Shown here: piece after piece, positions 28,452 to 37,536 of the stretch
Layout: each line of letters begins with the position of its first letter
How positions within the stretch are numbered: position 1 is the first letter of the stretch
NCBI RefSeq assembly: GCF_026802175.1
Contig: NZ_CP113797.1
Coordinates: forward strand, 2,271,026 to 2,335,025
Reading direction: 5' to 3'
Length of the DNA stretch: 64,000 nucleotides
From: Thermocoleostomius sinensis A174
GTDB taxonomy: Bacteria; Cyanobacteriota; Cyanobacteriia; Elainellales; Elainellaceae
Notes under the pieces: model-generated
What the model saw: only the letters and a program-made list of their open reading frames with translations
Told to the model about the DNA's origin: nothing
Database searches by the model: none
Program-made: the position numbers and the translations under genes

Positions 28452-29216
28452 CTATGTTTCGTCAATTCGCACTTCATCTGGCACCGGAAGCTGGCGAAGA
28501 TCGGGAAGTTCGATCGCTTCTTCTTGTCCTGCCAACTCCTTCTGCGTTTCTTTGAGATCCAAGGGAAAGGCGATCGGTTGTTTTTTCTCGATCCAACAGC
28601 TTGCCAAGGGCAAGGTTGCTTCCAAATCTTCTAACGGTCGAGGAATCACCATAACGGCATGAAGTTCGCCAATGCGATCGGCTTCGTGCATTCCCGCTTC
28701 TACGGCCACGACCACATCCGAAACCCGTCCTCGAATAATGGCGGTACACAACCCATCCCCCACCACTTCGTAAGCTGCTAACTGTACCTCTGCGGACTTC
28801 AGCATGGCATCGGCTGCTCCAACCATGGCTGGAAACCCTCGCGTTTCTAGCAGTCCTACAGCTTGATTACTTAGACGGCTATGGCTATTTTCGTCTAAAT
28901 ACCGAGCCAATCGACCACTGATTGGCAGCACCATTTCTAGATTGGGTAAGGGGCGGGGGATAATAGTTTTGGACACCAGTTGTCCAAATTGCTCAGCCAC
29001 ATTTGCCCCTTCTTCGACGGCAATTCGCACGTCTGAAATACGACCGCGTACAACAGCCGTACAGTAACCGCTGCCAATTTTTTCATATCCAACTAAACGC
29101 ACAGCGGCAGATTTTAACATCATATCGGCTGTTCCCACGATCGCAGGAAAACTCCGAGTGCAAACCAACCCCAACGCGCTTTCACTTGGGATAGGGGCAT
29201 AGCCTGATGAATTCAT
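28452..29216 (-). CDS. ccmO: Carboxysome shell protein CcmO (tandem BMC)
   Basis: The 254-residue protein has two bacterial microcompartment domains in tandem, at about residues 12-100 (ALGLVCTRSFPAIVGTADMM, YEKIGSGYCTAVVRG) and 118-205 (AVGLLETRGFPAMVGAADAM, YEVVGDGLCTAIIRG), and an acidic tail of about 45 residues. It forms a pseudohexamer in the beta-carboxysome shell and is needed for shell closure. It is the last gene of the ccmK2-K1-L-M-N-O operon, 164 bases after ccmN. In many cyanobacteria ccmO is unlinked; here it keeps the compact arrangement. Confidence 0.95.
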   Translation of the reverse strand: MNSSGYAPIPSESALGLVCTRSFPAIVGTADMMLKSAAVRLVGYEKIGSGYCTAVVRGRISDVRIAVEEGANVAEQFGQLVSKTIIPRPLPNLEMVLPISGRLARYLDENSHSRLSNQAVGLLETRGFPAMVGAADAMLKSAEVQLAAYEVVGDGLCTAIIRGRVSDVVVAVEAGMHEADRIGELHAVMVIPRPLEDLEATLPLASCWIEKKQPIAFPLDLKETQKELAGQEEAIELPDLRQLPVPDEVRIDET

Positions 29217-29380
29217 AATAATCTGACTAAGGCAGACCTCTGTGTTGTGTCTGCTTCCTGACTCCAGTATAAGCGCTGCTACTCATGCAAGCAGTTAGAC
29301 AGAAGGCAGAGAGCAAGTTCAATTTTTCAAGGTTAAAGGCTGTGAGCGAGGAAATGGCAGACGATGGGGCTATCCCTGCT

Positions 29381-30016
29381 TTAATCCTCCCCCTTCTTTT
29401 CGTCAGTTGGTGACGACTGGCGATGGGGAAACATCGTGACCATCATGCGCTCAATGTAGGCTTTTCCATACACAACGCGAGACTGATTCGATGTTGCTAT
29501 CGGCGAGGAGTTCGGGGAGGGTGGCTCATTAATTGACGTTGGTGATGACACGGTCGAGCTTGATTGGGCGGATGACACAGAGGGCGTTGGGGAAGGTGGG
29601 GAAGGAATCGATTCAGTCGCGATCGGCGGAGAAGACTCTACCTCAATGACTTGTCGGCTACCATCTCCAATTAATGAACCAGGCGGAACCATCTGGTGTG
29701 GCAAGACAGAACTATTGATGATGGTACTCATCGGACCAACACAAGCATTTACCCCAATCCTGCCATGACCAATGATCAAAACCCCGCTGCCCAGTGTCAC
29801 CCCCGCTTCTAACTCTAACGTGCCTTGATAAGCATGAAGCACACAACCCATGCCCACACAAACATTAGCTGCCACAATTAGCTTGCTGCCCGGATCAGCC
29901 TGAAGCAGAACGTTGGGTGCGATCGCTGCACTCGGATCAATTGTGACAGAACCACTGATACAAAAGTGTGCGTCACGAATGACAGCGGGTGAAGACGATC
30001 GAATTAAGCTAGACAT
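29381..30016 (-). CDS. ccmN: Carboxysome assembly protein CcmN
   Basis: The 211-residue protein has an N-terminal left-handed beta-helix of hexapeptide repeats (about 10-120; GSVTIDPSAAIAPNVLL), a long Ser/Pro-rich linker (about 125-188), and a C-terminal amphipathic encapsulation peptide at about 189-207 (VVYGKAYIERMMVTMF). In the known model the N-terminus binds CcmM and the peptide recruits CcmK shell proteins, so CcmN bridges core and shell. All elements are present. It lies 120 bases after ccmM. Confidence 0.95.
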   Translation of the reverse strand: MSSLIRSSSPAVIRDAHFCISGSVTIDPSAAIAPNVLLQADPGSKLIVAANVCVGMGCVLHAYQGTLELEAGVTLGSGVLIIGHGRIGVNACVGPMSTIINSSVLPHQMVPPGSLIGDGSRQVIEVESSPPIATESIPSPPSPTPSVSSAQSSSTVSSPTSINEPPSPNSSPIATSNQSRVVYGKAYIERMMVTMFPHRQSSPTDEKKGED

Positions 30017-30136
30017 TTTCAGTTCAGCGATGGGAATGTAGATCCTGGACGTTAGATGTGCGTCAGACTAACTGACTCCGCTTAGACTAGCAACAACGAA
30101 GCAAGTCAGCCCTTTACAATCTAAGCGCCAGTATCA

Positions 30137-31891
30137 CTAGGGGCGTTGCACAATCATCTCGGCTACGCGCCGCTTTGACTTAGTATCGATACCAATCACA
30201 CGAACATACTCACCGCTGTTTTCGGCCAAACAACTTTCAAGGGCCGCAATCACGTCAGATGAATTGCTCGATTGAATCGGAGCACAACTCTTCCAAGAAG
30301 AAGTTTGGAACCGTCGTACATCGGCGTGCTCAGCCGACACTCGATAACCTTGTGATAAAAGCTGGCGAATTTGCTCGACGGTTTCAGCGTTAAGATGTCC
30401 TGACCCGTTGCGATGGTGGCTATAGCCATTGCTGGTATTCGATCGCGGAGGAGTGTAAGCACTAGACGGATAGGGCGATCGGGGAGCCGATGGCGCAGTC
30501 CCATTTGTATCTCCCGGACGTTGAATAATCAATTCTGATACACGCCGCTTTGCCTTTGGATCAATGCCAAACAAGCGGACGTACTCACCTCGATGCTCCG
30601 CCAAACAGCTTTCAAGGGCTGCGATCGCATCAGATTCGCGGGTAGTTTCAATGGGTGAACAAACTGTCCAAGAACTGGTTTGAAATCGACGTTTGTCAGC
30701 GTGTTCGGTACCAATCTTATAGCCTTGCGACAAGAAATGGCGAACCTTTTCCATCACCTCCGAACCCAGCGATCCGCTTCCAGAAGAAGCATAACTCGAC
30801 GAATACCCAGAGGAATAACTACTGGTCTGTCTGGAAGAACTGTTGGAAGAACTATAGTTACTGCCACTGTAGCTGCTAGTTGTGACCCGAACCGAACTGC
30901 CTAGGGCGGATTCTCCCGGGCGTTGAATGATCAACTCCGACACACGCCGCTTTGCTTTTGAATCAATGCCAAACAGGCGAACATAATCGTTAGCATGTTC
31001 ATTCACGCACGCTTCAAGCGCATGAAGCACATCTGCTTCGCGATTGCTTGAAACAGGAGTACAGCTAGTCCAGGAACTAGTTTGAAACCGGCGTTTATCA
31101 GCATACTCAGTACCAATGTTCAAACCTTGAGAGAGGAGTTGACGAACGTGCTCTACAACTTCCGGGCTAAGACGAGTATTAACCATCTGACTATTGCTAT
31201 GACGTTGACTAGGGGAACTGGAATCGTTAGAGGAATCGGCAGAACTATTCTGCTGATAGACTCGCTCTAATTGCTTACGAATAGGGGTAACGCAGGTAAC
31301 TGTGTCAGCACTGGGATATCCAGAACGCAGCGCTTGATTAACACCCACAACATGGGCTGCAAAGGTTTGATCGACTTCTTGAACATCGGGCAGTCGATCG
31401 GCCTGTTCCTGCGAGGTGACAATGCTTCCGGACGGAACATATTTTCCTGGTGGAATGGCAACATCTTGAATCAAGGCGTGCATCATCACGATGCAGTCGT
31501 GTCCAATCCGGGCATTAAAGACTGTCGAGCGAAAGCCAATAAAGCAGTTATCACCGATATAGGCAGGGCCATGAATCAAAGCCATGTGGGTAATTGATGT
31601 ATTGTTCCCAACCCAAACCGAGTAAGGGACTTGATCATCTCCAACGACCCGTCCTTGCTCTAATCCATGAACAACAACCCCATCCTGAAGCTTGCTTCCA
31701 TGGCCGATGTGAAAGGGACCTCCCTCGTCAGCGCGAATGGAAGTCCCGGGGGCAATCAATACATTGGTACCGATCGACACATCCCCCATCACACTGGAAA
31801 AGGGATGAACCTTGGCAGTCTCATCAACTTTAGGTTGCGTCGAACTCTTCGACCAAGAAGTGGGCGGAGCAGCAGAGCCACGGACTACCAT
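30137..31891 (-). CDS. ccmM: Carboxysome scaffold CcmM: gamma-carbonic anhydrase + three Rubisco-small-subunit-like repeats
   Basis: The 584-residue protein starts with a gamma-carbonic anhydrase domain (1-210) with zinc ligands expected at His75, His102 and His107. Three Rubisco-small-subunit-like repeats follow at about 241-327, 375-461 and 498-584, each with RRFQTSSW, a Cys pair and an ending KRRVxExIxQRP. These repeats condense Rubisco in the carboxysome. The shorter M35-type form is known to arise by internal initiation; Met236, just before the first repeat, is a candidate start, but no Shine-Dalgarno is visible. Cys200 is present while residue 194 is Ser, so the activating disulfide known from thermophilic CcmM may not form. 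Confidence 0.97.
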   Translation of the reverse strand: MVVRGSAAPPTSWSKSSTQPKVDETAKVHPFSSVMGDVSIGTNVLIAPGTSIRADEGGPFHIGHGSKLQDGVVVHGLEQGRVVGDDQVPYSVWVGNNTSITHMALIHGPAYIGDNCFIGFRSTVFNARIGHDCIVMMHALIQDVAIPPGKYVPSGSIVTSQEQADRLPDVQEVDQTFAAHVVGVNQALRSGYPSADTVTCVTPIRKQLERVYQQNSSADSSNDSSSPSQRHSNSQMVNTRLSPEVVEHVRQLLSQGLNIGTEYADKRRFQTSSWTSCTPVSSNREADVLHALEACVNEHANDYVRLFGIDSKAKRRVSELIIQRPGESALGSSVRVTTSSYSGSNYSSSNSSSRQTSSYSSGYSSSYASSGSGSLGSEVMEKVRHFLSQGYKIGTEHADKRRFQTSSWTVCSPIETTRESDAIAALESCLAEHRGEYVRLFGIDPKAKRRVSELIIQRPGDTNGTAPSAPRSPYPSSAYTPPRSNTSNGYSHHRNGSGHLNAETVEQIRQLLSQGYRVSAEHADVRRFQTSSWKSCAPIQSSNSSDVIAALESCLAENSGEYVRVIGIDTKSKRRVAEMIVQRP

Positions 31892-31938
31892 AACGATTTC
31901 TCCTATGAGCAGTAGGAGCTAGAGTCTTTGCGATACTC

Positions 31939-32241
31939 CTATCGATCTTGCTCTCGCTTGTTATATAGGCGCTGGTTATCGACGCTAACGGTATCAATAA
32001 TTCCAATCACCAAGGCATCTAGAGGGCGAGATTCACTGCCGGGAGACTGGCGGGCAGCACTGCCATAGCTGACAAGTACCCATTCGCCCACTCCTGCCCC
32101 AACGCTATCAGCCGCAACCTCATAGCCTGGAACAGGCTGACCCTCTTCATCTATGAGTTGAATGACTAGAAATTTGACTCCTGTAAGACTAGACTCTTTC
32201 TGAGTGCTAACAACCGTACCGCAGACTCTAGCAATTTTCAT
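31939..32241 (-). CDS. ccmL: Carboxysome vertex protein CcmL
   Basis: The 100-residue CcmL/EutN-family protein (MKIARVCGTVVSTQKESSL, VAADSVGAGVGEWVLVSYGS, DALVIGIIDTV) forms pentamers that cap the vertices of the icosahedral shell. It starts 16 bases after ccmK1 and ends 47 bases before ccmM, so it is clearly in the same operon. Confidence 0.96.
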   Translation of the reverse strand: MKIARVCGTVVSTQKESSLTGVKFLVIQLIDEEGQPVPGYEVAADSVGAGVGEWVLVSYGSAARQSPGSESRPLDALVIGIIDTVSVDNQRLYNKREQDR

Positions 32242-32257
32242 CAGGCTTCAAGCGCAA

Positions 32258-32599
32258 CTAGGAGCGGCTAATCGGACGAATTCCACTCACGCTCTCCCGA
32301 AATGCCTCAACTGCCTCAGTGTAACGAATGGGCAGCACATACTCCAGGTTTTCGTGAGGACGAGCAATAATGTGAGTCGAAAGAACCTGTCCTCCATTGA
32401 CCCGCTTCACATTCTCAATTCCGGCTGAAACCGATGCCTGCACTTCAGAGACATCACCGCGAACAATCACCGTAACCCGACCACTACCAATTTTTTCGTA
32501 GCCAACCAGGGTCACACGAGCAGCCTTTACCATGGCATCTGCTGCCTCAACAACAGCAGGAAAGCCCAACGTTTCTACCATTCCAACTGCGATCGCCAT
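32258..32599 (-). CDS. ccmK1: Carboxysome shell hexamer CcmK1
   Basis: The 113-residue single BMC-domain protein carries the pore loop KIGSGR in [17 protein letters not shown]. It differs from the gene before it mainly in a longer C-terminus ([14 protein letters not shown]), the usual K1 versus K2 distinction. It builds the facets of the shell. A 138-base stretch (32430-32567) is identical, bar one base, to the same part of ccmK2, while flanking codons differ, which suggests recent gene conversion. Confidence 0.93.
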   Translation of the reverse strand: MAIAVGMVETLGFPAVVEAADAMVKAARVTLVGYEKIGSGRVTVIVRGDVSEVQASVSAGIENVKRVNGGQVLSTHIIARPHENLEYVLPIRYTEAVEAFRESVSGIRPISRS

Positions 32600-32691
32600 C
32601 GTAAAATCTCCCTTCCAGTTAAACGTGCTAACAAAACAAACTCACTGACTGTTCAGTCACTCAAATTGCCTAGTCAAATCCAAGAATTCAA

Positions 32692-33000
32692 CTAAGCTCG
32701 AAACTGCTCTACGGCCTCGGTGTACCGAATGGGTAGAACATACTCTAAATTCTCATGCGGTCGAGCGATGATATGAGTGGAGACCACCTCACCACCGTTC
32801 ACTCGCCTGGCCGCTTCTGTGCCTGCTTGCACCGATGCCTGCACTTCAGAGACATCACCGCGAACAATCACCGTGACCCGACCACTACCAATTTTTTCGT
32901 AGCCAACCAGGGTCACACGAGCAGCCTTTACCATGGCATCTGCTGCCTCAACAACAGCAGGAAAGCCCCTTGTTTCAATCATTCCTACAGCAATCGGCAT
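32692..33000 (-). CDS. ccmK2: Carboxysome shell hexamer CcmK2
   Basis: The 102-residue BMC-domain protein ([20 protein letters not shown], pore loop KIGSGR) is the main shell facet hexamer and the first gene of the ccm operon. It lies 92 bases ahead of ccmK1. The short C-terminus ending VEQFRA fits K2. The large divergent region upstream should contain the operon promoter and regulator sites. Confidence 0.93.
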   Translation of the reverse strand: MPIAVGMIETRGFPAVVEAADAMVKAARVTLVGYEKIGSGRVTVIVRGDVSEVQASVQAGTEAARRVNGGEVVSTHIIARPHENLEYVLPIRYTEAVEQFRA

Positions 33001-33923
33001 TACCTATCTCCCGCAAGAGAAGTCGTTCAACAACTAGAAACCACCGTCTATGGAATTAGTCACGGAATTACCAATTCTATCTCTAGTAAAGGCATCTTTA
33101 GAATTCCCAAACTAAGAATACAGGGACGAGATTCACCTTGGCAATATAAAGCAGAATGATTATTTTTATACAACGTATAAATCGAGATTATCGATACCCG
33201 ATCCTACATGCCAGATTCTACAACGCACTCTGGATACACGCTAACCCAGGAAACTAAATCTAATAGCTAGAACTAGTTGGAGAGAAACGTTCAATCCTCA
33301 ATCAACCTCACGAACCCACATATTTCCTATGTGATCCTTTGGTGTACTTTTTTGGTGTATTTTGCAGCCAAAATTAGCGAGCGCTGACATTTCCTCCTCT
33401 TCGACAAGTACAATCTTCAAGCATTGAATAGCGATGATTTTTCAGATCTCCTATTCAATCAATTAAACCGAAACAGAGCGGTAGCGCCTCATACGGTTGT
33501 TGCGAGTGAAGTTGATCACAAAAGCTACGCTCGAAAATTTATTAACTCTAATTATATCATTCATAAGCAAGATTTTATATTTCAAACCAGGCAGGAGCGT
33601 TTGGATGAAGATTCTTCAACAGCATGACAAGGGATTCAGCAAAACGAAGAATGATGAAGCCTTCGTTGATAGATGCTAAAGTTTCCTTAAGCAAAATTAA
33701 CAGTTTAGATGTAGCCACTGATTGCTCTCGCTTTGTCTTGCTTTTGCCGGTCCTAAGAAGCTGTTCTTTGTGCAATGCAGCCTTTCGGCTTGGTTTCACG
33801 ATACTTTCTTTCGTCTGGCTGATTTAGTCATCCCAAATTGTCACAGCCTGGGTAGGTTTCGGTTTAATATCCAGGTAGGTTGCGCTGATCAACCTGTGTC
33901 TTTACTTAAAGGAAAGCCGCATT
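33001..33923. other. Divergent regulatory region between the ccm operon and ndhF4
   Basis: These 923 AT-rich bases contain no convincing gene. Short open frames on both strands lack recognisable sequence. It should hold promoters for both CO2-concentrating operons. I see a 15-bp palindrome at 33166-33180 and a near-tandem TTTGGTGTA[C/T] pair at 33338-33360. Confidence 0.6.
33166..33180. promoter_or_regulatory. 15-bp palindrome, possible LysR-type operator for the ccm operon
   Basis: TTATAC-AAC-GTATAA is a perfect inverted repeat containing a T-N11-A core, the general shape of LysR-family sites such as those of CmpR/CcmR regulators. It lies 166-180 bases upstream of ccmK2. On the minus strand TTGTAT (33168-33173) and an AT-rich TATATT (33143-33148) could be promoter elements with long spacing. 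The assignment is inference from shape and location. Confidence 0.35.
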
Positions 33924-35795
33924 GTGATGACTCAGCTTCTCGCTCAGACTAGCTGGTGGGTTCCTGTTTATGGACTGGTAGGTGCTCTTCTGACTCTGCC
34001 TTGGTCGGTGGGGTTGGTTCGCCGCACTGGCCCTAGGCCGGCTGCCTACTTCAATATCCTCATGACCGTGTTTGCGCTAATTCACAGCGTGGTATTGCTG
34101 TGGGCAATTTGGGAGTCTCCCCCCACCCGATCGCTGATTCCGTGGCTGAGTGTTCCAGGATTTGATATTTGGCTAACGCTTGTCACCTCTAAAACTAGTG
34201 TTGGAGCAGCGGTTTTTGTCTCTGGTCTGAGTTTGCTGGCTCAGGTATTTGCATTGGGCTATTTAGAAAAAGATTGGGCATTGGCCCGCTTCTATGCATT
34301 AATGGGCTTTTTTGAAGCCGCCATGAGCGGGATTGCCCTCAGCGATTCGCTATTTCTCAGCTATGCGCTGTTGGAGATGCTAACGCTTTCCACCTATCTG
34401 CTAGTCGGCTTTTGGTATGCACAGCCGTTAGTAGTGACGGCAGCACGGGATGCATTTTTAACAAAGCGGGTTGGGGATTTACTGTTACTGATGGGGGTTG
34501 TGGCGCTGTCGGCGATCGCCGGGAGTTTAGATTTTACCCACTTAGCTCGCTGGGCAGAGGTGGCACATCTCCCTCCGTTAATTGCGACGTTGTTAGGACT
34601 GGCGTTGCTAGCAGGACCAGTGGGCAAATGCGCCCAATTTCCGCTGAATTTGTGGCTAGATGAAGCCATGGAAGGCCCCAATCCTGCCTCAATTCTACGA
34701 AACTCGGTGGTGGTGGGTTGTGGAGCCTATGTCCTCATTAACCTTCAGCCAGTGCTGGCACTATCTCCTACGGTACTTACGGTACTAATGGTACTCGGAG
34801 GCTTAACAGCACTGGGGGCGTCGCTCGTTTCGATCGCTCAAATTGACATTAAGCGTACTCTGTCTCATTCGACGAGTGCCTATTTAGGGCTAGTGTTTCT
34901 GGCAGTGGGAATGCAGCAAGATGAGTTAGCGTTGCTGTTTCTACTGGTACATGGGTTGGCCAAGGCCCTATTGTTTATGAGCATTGGCTCGATCATTATG
35001 ACCACCAGTACGCAGGATTTAACAGAGATGGGCGGGTTGGCGTCACGAATGCCTGCCACTGCGACAGCGTTTGTCATTGGCGGACTGGCCTCAGTGGGAT
35101 TATTGCCCCTCGGAGGATTTTGGGTGATGTTGGCATGGGCGCAGCAGGCTTGGCAGACATCGCCGTGGCTACTGGTCATTTTACTGTTAGTCAATGGGCT
35201 GACAACCTTTAATTTGGTTAGGGTATTCGGCTTAGTATTTTGGGGAAAGCCTCAACCGAAAACGCGCCGCGCTCCCGAAGTGCCGTGGCTGATGGCTGTG
35301 CCCATGGTGACATTAACGATTTTCAATTTGATGTCTCCTGTGCTGCTACAACGGCTTGGATTGCTGTCAATTCCTGCCTTAACGGCTGCTAGCCGTAATC
35401 TGGCAGTGTTGCTTGTGCTCTCTAGTGCGATCGGAGCCGGACTTGCGGGACTGCTTTACCTCAGTGCTCGATCCTCACGGCCAGTCGATTTGGTTTGGAA
35501 ATCGGTGCGGGAAGTGTTAGCCTACGATTTCTGCATCGATCGACTTTATAAAATCAGCGTTGTATTCGGAGTCGTCCAAGGATCACGATTAACGGCATGG
35601 TTCGATCGCTATGTGGTAGATGGGCTGGTTAATTTTGTTGGAGTTGCTTCTATTTTTGGTGGCGAGAGCTTAAAATACACGGTTTCAGGGCAATCTCGCA
35701 ATTATCTACTTAGTCTGTTTGTGGGGCTAGTGCTAGTGCTAGTAGCAGTAAGCTGGGCATTCTTGAACTGGACACTGCGATTTTCTGCTCTTTAG
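33924..35795 (+). CDS. ndhF4: NDH-1 subunit NdhF4 (CO2-uptake type)
   Basis: The 623-residue polytopic protein has NuoL/NdhF features: ALLEMLTLSTYLLVGFWY, GPVGKCAQFPLNLWLDEAM, EGPNPASILRNSVVV and KRTLSHSTSAYLGLVF. The start QTSWWVPVYGLVGALLTLPW is typical of the NdhF3/F4 branch of specialised NDH-1MS complexes rather than respiratory NdhF1. I call F4 because the operon continues with an ndhD and a short cup gene of the CupB type. The first codon is GTG (33924), with an ATG next (33927); AAGGAA at 33909-33914 serves either. It is a thylakoid membrane proton-pumping subunit. Confidence 0.85.
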   Translation: MMTQLLAQTSWWVPVYGLVGALLTLPWSVGLVRRTGPRPAAYFNILMTVFALIHSVVLLWAIWESPPTRSLIPWLSVPGFDIWLTLVTSKTSVGAAVFVSGLSLLAQVFALGYLEKDWALARFYALMGFFEAAMSGIALSDSLFLSYALLEMLTLSTYLLVGFWYAQPLVVTAARDAFLTKRVGDLLLLMGVVALSAIAGSLDFTHLARWAEVAHLPPLIATLLGLALLAGPVGKCAQFPLNLWLDEAMEGPNPASILRNSVVVGCGAYVLINLQPVLALSPTVLTVLMVLGGLTALGASLVSIAQIDIKRTLSHSTSAYLGLVFLAVGMQQDELALLFLLVHGLAKALLFMSIGSIIMTTSTQDLTEMGGLASRMPATATAFVIGGLASVGLLPLGGFWVMLAWAQQAWQTSPWLLVILLLVNGLTTFNLVRVFGLVFWGKPQPKTRRAPEVPWLMAVPMVTLTIFNLMSPVLLQRLGLLSIPALTAASRNLAVLLVLSSAIGAGLAGLLYLSARSSRPVDLVWKSVREVLAYDFCIDRLYKISVVFGVVQGSRLTAWFDRYVVDGLVNFVGVASIFGGESLKYTVSGQSRNYLLSLFVGLVLVLVAVSWAFLNWTLRFSAL

Positions 35796-35888
35796 CTGCT
35801 TTATCTCTAAAAGTGCTCATCGTGTGTGATGCTCTAGCATCACTGTCCTACCTAACGTGCCTGCTTTTGTGATTCGGGATTTGTTGTC

Positions 35889-35905
35889 AAGGAGCGATCG
35901 CCATG
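35889..35905 (+). promoter_or_regulatory. Ribosome-binding site of ndhD4 overlapping a HIP1 octamer
   Basis: AAGGAG (35889-35894) is followed at once by GCGATCGC overlapping its last G, then CATG with the ATG at 35903. The HIP1 palindrome fills the spacer between Shine-Dalgarno and start. Confidence 0.75.
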
Positions 35906-37450
35906 CTAAGTGTTCTCGTCTGGCTACCCTTATTGGGTGTTCTTCTGATTACGCTGCTTCCTGCTGCACTGGTTGTTGGACGCATTCGTCAGATTGCCCT
36001 TGCGGTTGCTAGCTTAGTTGGACTGTGGACTATCTACTTGGCTACTCAATTTGTAGTGACCGATGCTGGCTTGCAATTTCAGGAATCAATACCGTGGGTT
36101 GAAAGCCTTGGCCTCAACTATCAACTCGGCGTGGATGGTCTATCTATGCCACTGATCTTGATCAACAGCTTGCTGGTTTGGATTGCCATTTTCAGCAGCA
36201 ATCCCGCGATCAACCGCCCTCGCCTCTACTACAGCCTTATTCTCATTCTTGGCGGAGCCGTTGCCGGCGCATTCTTGGCCCAAAATCTGCTGCTATTCTT
36301 TCTGTTTTATGAGGTAGAACTGATTCCGCTCTACTTGATTATTGCCATTTGGGGTGGAGCGCGACGCGGCTATGCAGCAACCAAATTTCTTATCTATACC
36401 GCTATTTCTGGGATCATCATTTTGGCGGCATTCTTTGGGTTAACCATTTTAGGTGGCTTTGACAGCTTTAATTATGAGGTTGTAAAAAACCAGACGCTAC
36501 CGATCGCTACTCAACTGCTGCTGCTCGTGACGTTACTGGTTGGCTTTGGCATTAAAATTCCGATCGTACCGCTGCACACGTGGTTACCGGATGCCCACGT
36601 GGAAGCCCCCACTCCTGCTTCTGTTCTCCTAGCCGGAGTATTGCTGAAACTGGGAACCTATGGGCTGCTTCGATTTGGACTACAACTGTTTCCAGAGGCA
36701 TGGCGAGTCCTAGCACCAGGATTAGCCTGGATTGCCGTTATTAGCGTGATCTATGGCTCCTTTGCTGCGATTGCCCAAACTGATATGAAAAAAATCGTTG
36801 CCTACAGCTCAGTCGGACACATGGGCTACATCATTCTAGCCAGTGCCGCAGCCACACCGTTAAGCTTAACGGGGACGATCGCCCAAATGGCAAGCCACGG
36901 CTTAATTTCAGCGCTACTGTTTCTGTTGGTTGGAGTGGTGTACGCCAAAACGGGAACTCGTGATGTCAATGTCTTATGCGGATTGCTGAACCCTGAACGG
37001 GGACTGCCGCTGATCGGCAGCTTGATGATTGTGGGAGCCATGGCTAGTGCTGGTATTCCCGGCATGGTGGGCTTCATTGCAGAATTTATCGTCTACCGCG
37101 GCAGTTTTCCAGTCTTTCCGGTGCAAACGTTGCTGTGTATGGTAGGAACTGCTTTGACAGCGGTGTATTTTCTCATTTTGATCAATCGCGTATTTTTTGG
37201 TCGCCTTCCCGACACGTTATCCAACCTACCGCGAGTGCGTTGGCAAGATCGCATTCCTTCGGTAATTGTTACAGTCTTGATTGTGCTGTTGGGGCTGCAA
37301 CCCAACTGGATAACCCGCTGGAGCGAGGGCGTTGTCTTGACATTAGCTATCGACAATACCACACAGATGACCGTGGTAGGGATTGAGCCTGCCCCTGCCA
37401 TCCCAACAGCGTTTCACATTGAGTCGGCGATTGGCTGGTCTCCGAATTAA
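35903..37450 (+). CDS. ndhD4: NDH-1 subunit NdhD4 (CO2-uptake type)
   Basis: The 515-residue NuoM/NdhD-type antiporter-like subunit has the conserved Glu in LFYEVELIPLYLIIAIWGG, Lys in GIKIPIVPLHTWLPDAHVEA, and the KKIVAYSSVGHMGYI helix. It forms part of the proton-pumping arm of the NDH-1MS' complex in thylakoids. It lies 107 bases downstream of ndhF4 and 86 bases upstream of cupB, in one operon. The D4 rather than D3 label follows from the neighbouring cupB. Confidence 0.87.
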   Translation: MLSVLVWLPLLGVLLITLLPAALVVGRIRQIALAVASLVGLWTIYLATQFVVTDAGLQFQESIPWVESLGLNYQLGVDGLSMPLILINSLLVWIAIFSSNPAINRPRLYYSLILILGGAVAGAFLAQNLLLFFLFYEVELIPLYLIIAIWGGARRGYAATKFLIYTAISGIIILAAFFGLTILGGFDSFNYEVVKNQTLPIATQLLLLVTLLVGFGIKIPIVPLHTWLPDAHVEAPTPASVLLAGVLLKLGTYGLLRFGLQLFPEAWRVLAPGLAWIAVISVIYGSFAAIAQTDMKKIVAYSSVGHMGYIILASAAATPLSLTGTIAQMASHGLISALLFLLVGVVYAKTGTRDVNVLCGLLNPERGLPLIGSLMIVGAMASAGIPGMVGFIAEFIVYRGSFPVFPVQTLLCMVGTALTAVYFLILINRVFFGRLPDTLSNLPRVRWQDRIPSVIVTVLIVLLGLQPNWITRWSEGVVLTLAIDNTTQMTVVGIEPAPAIPTAFHIESAIGWSPN

Positions 37451-37536
37451 GTCTCTAATCATCTCATTGTTCAATTTAGTGTTCTCTCGTATTCGATTTT
37501 TGTCTCACCTTTATTTCAATTCGCTCTTCTGCTGCT

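Noticed and set aside
27986-28634. Three overlapping plus-strand frames between the radical SAM gene and ccmO
   Set aside because: They cross tandem repeats and the ccmO coding region, lack ribosome-binding sites and show no protein-like pattern.
33424-33952. Short frames in the ccm/ndhF4 divergent region
   Set aside because: Several frames on both strands overlap each other in AT-rich DNA; none has start signals or recognisable sequence.
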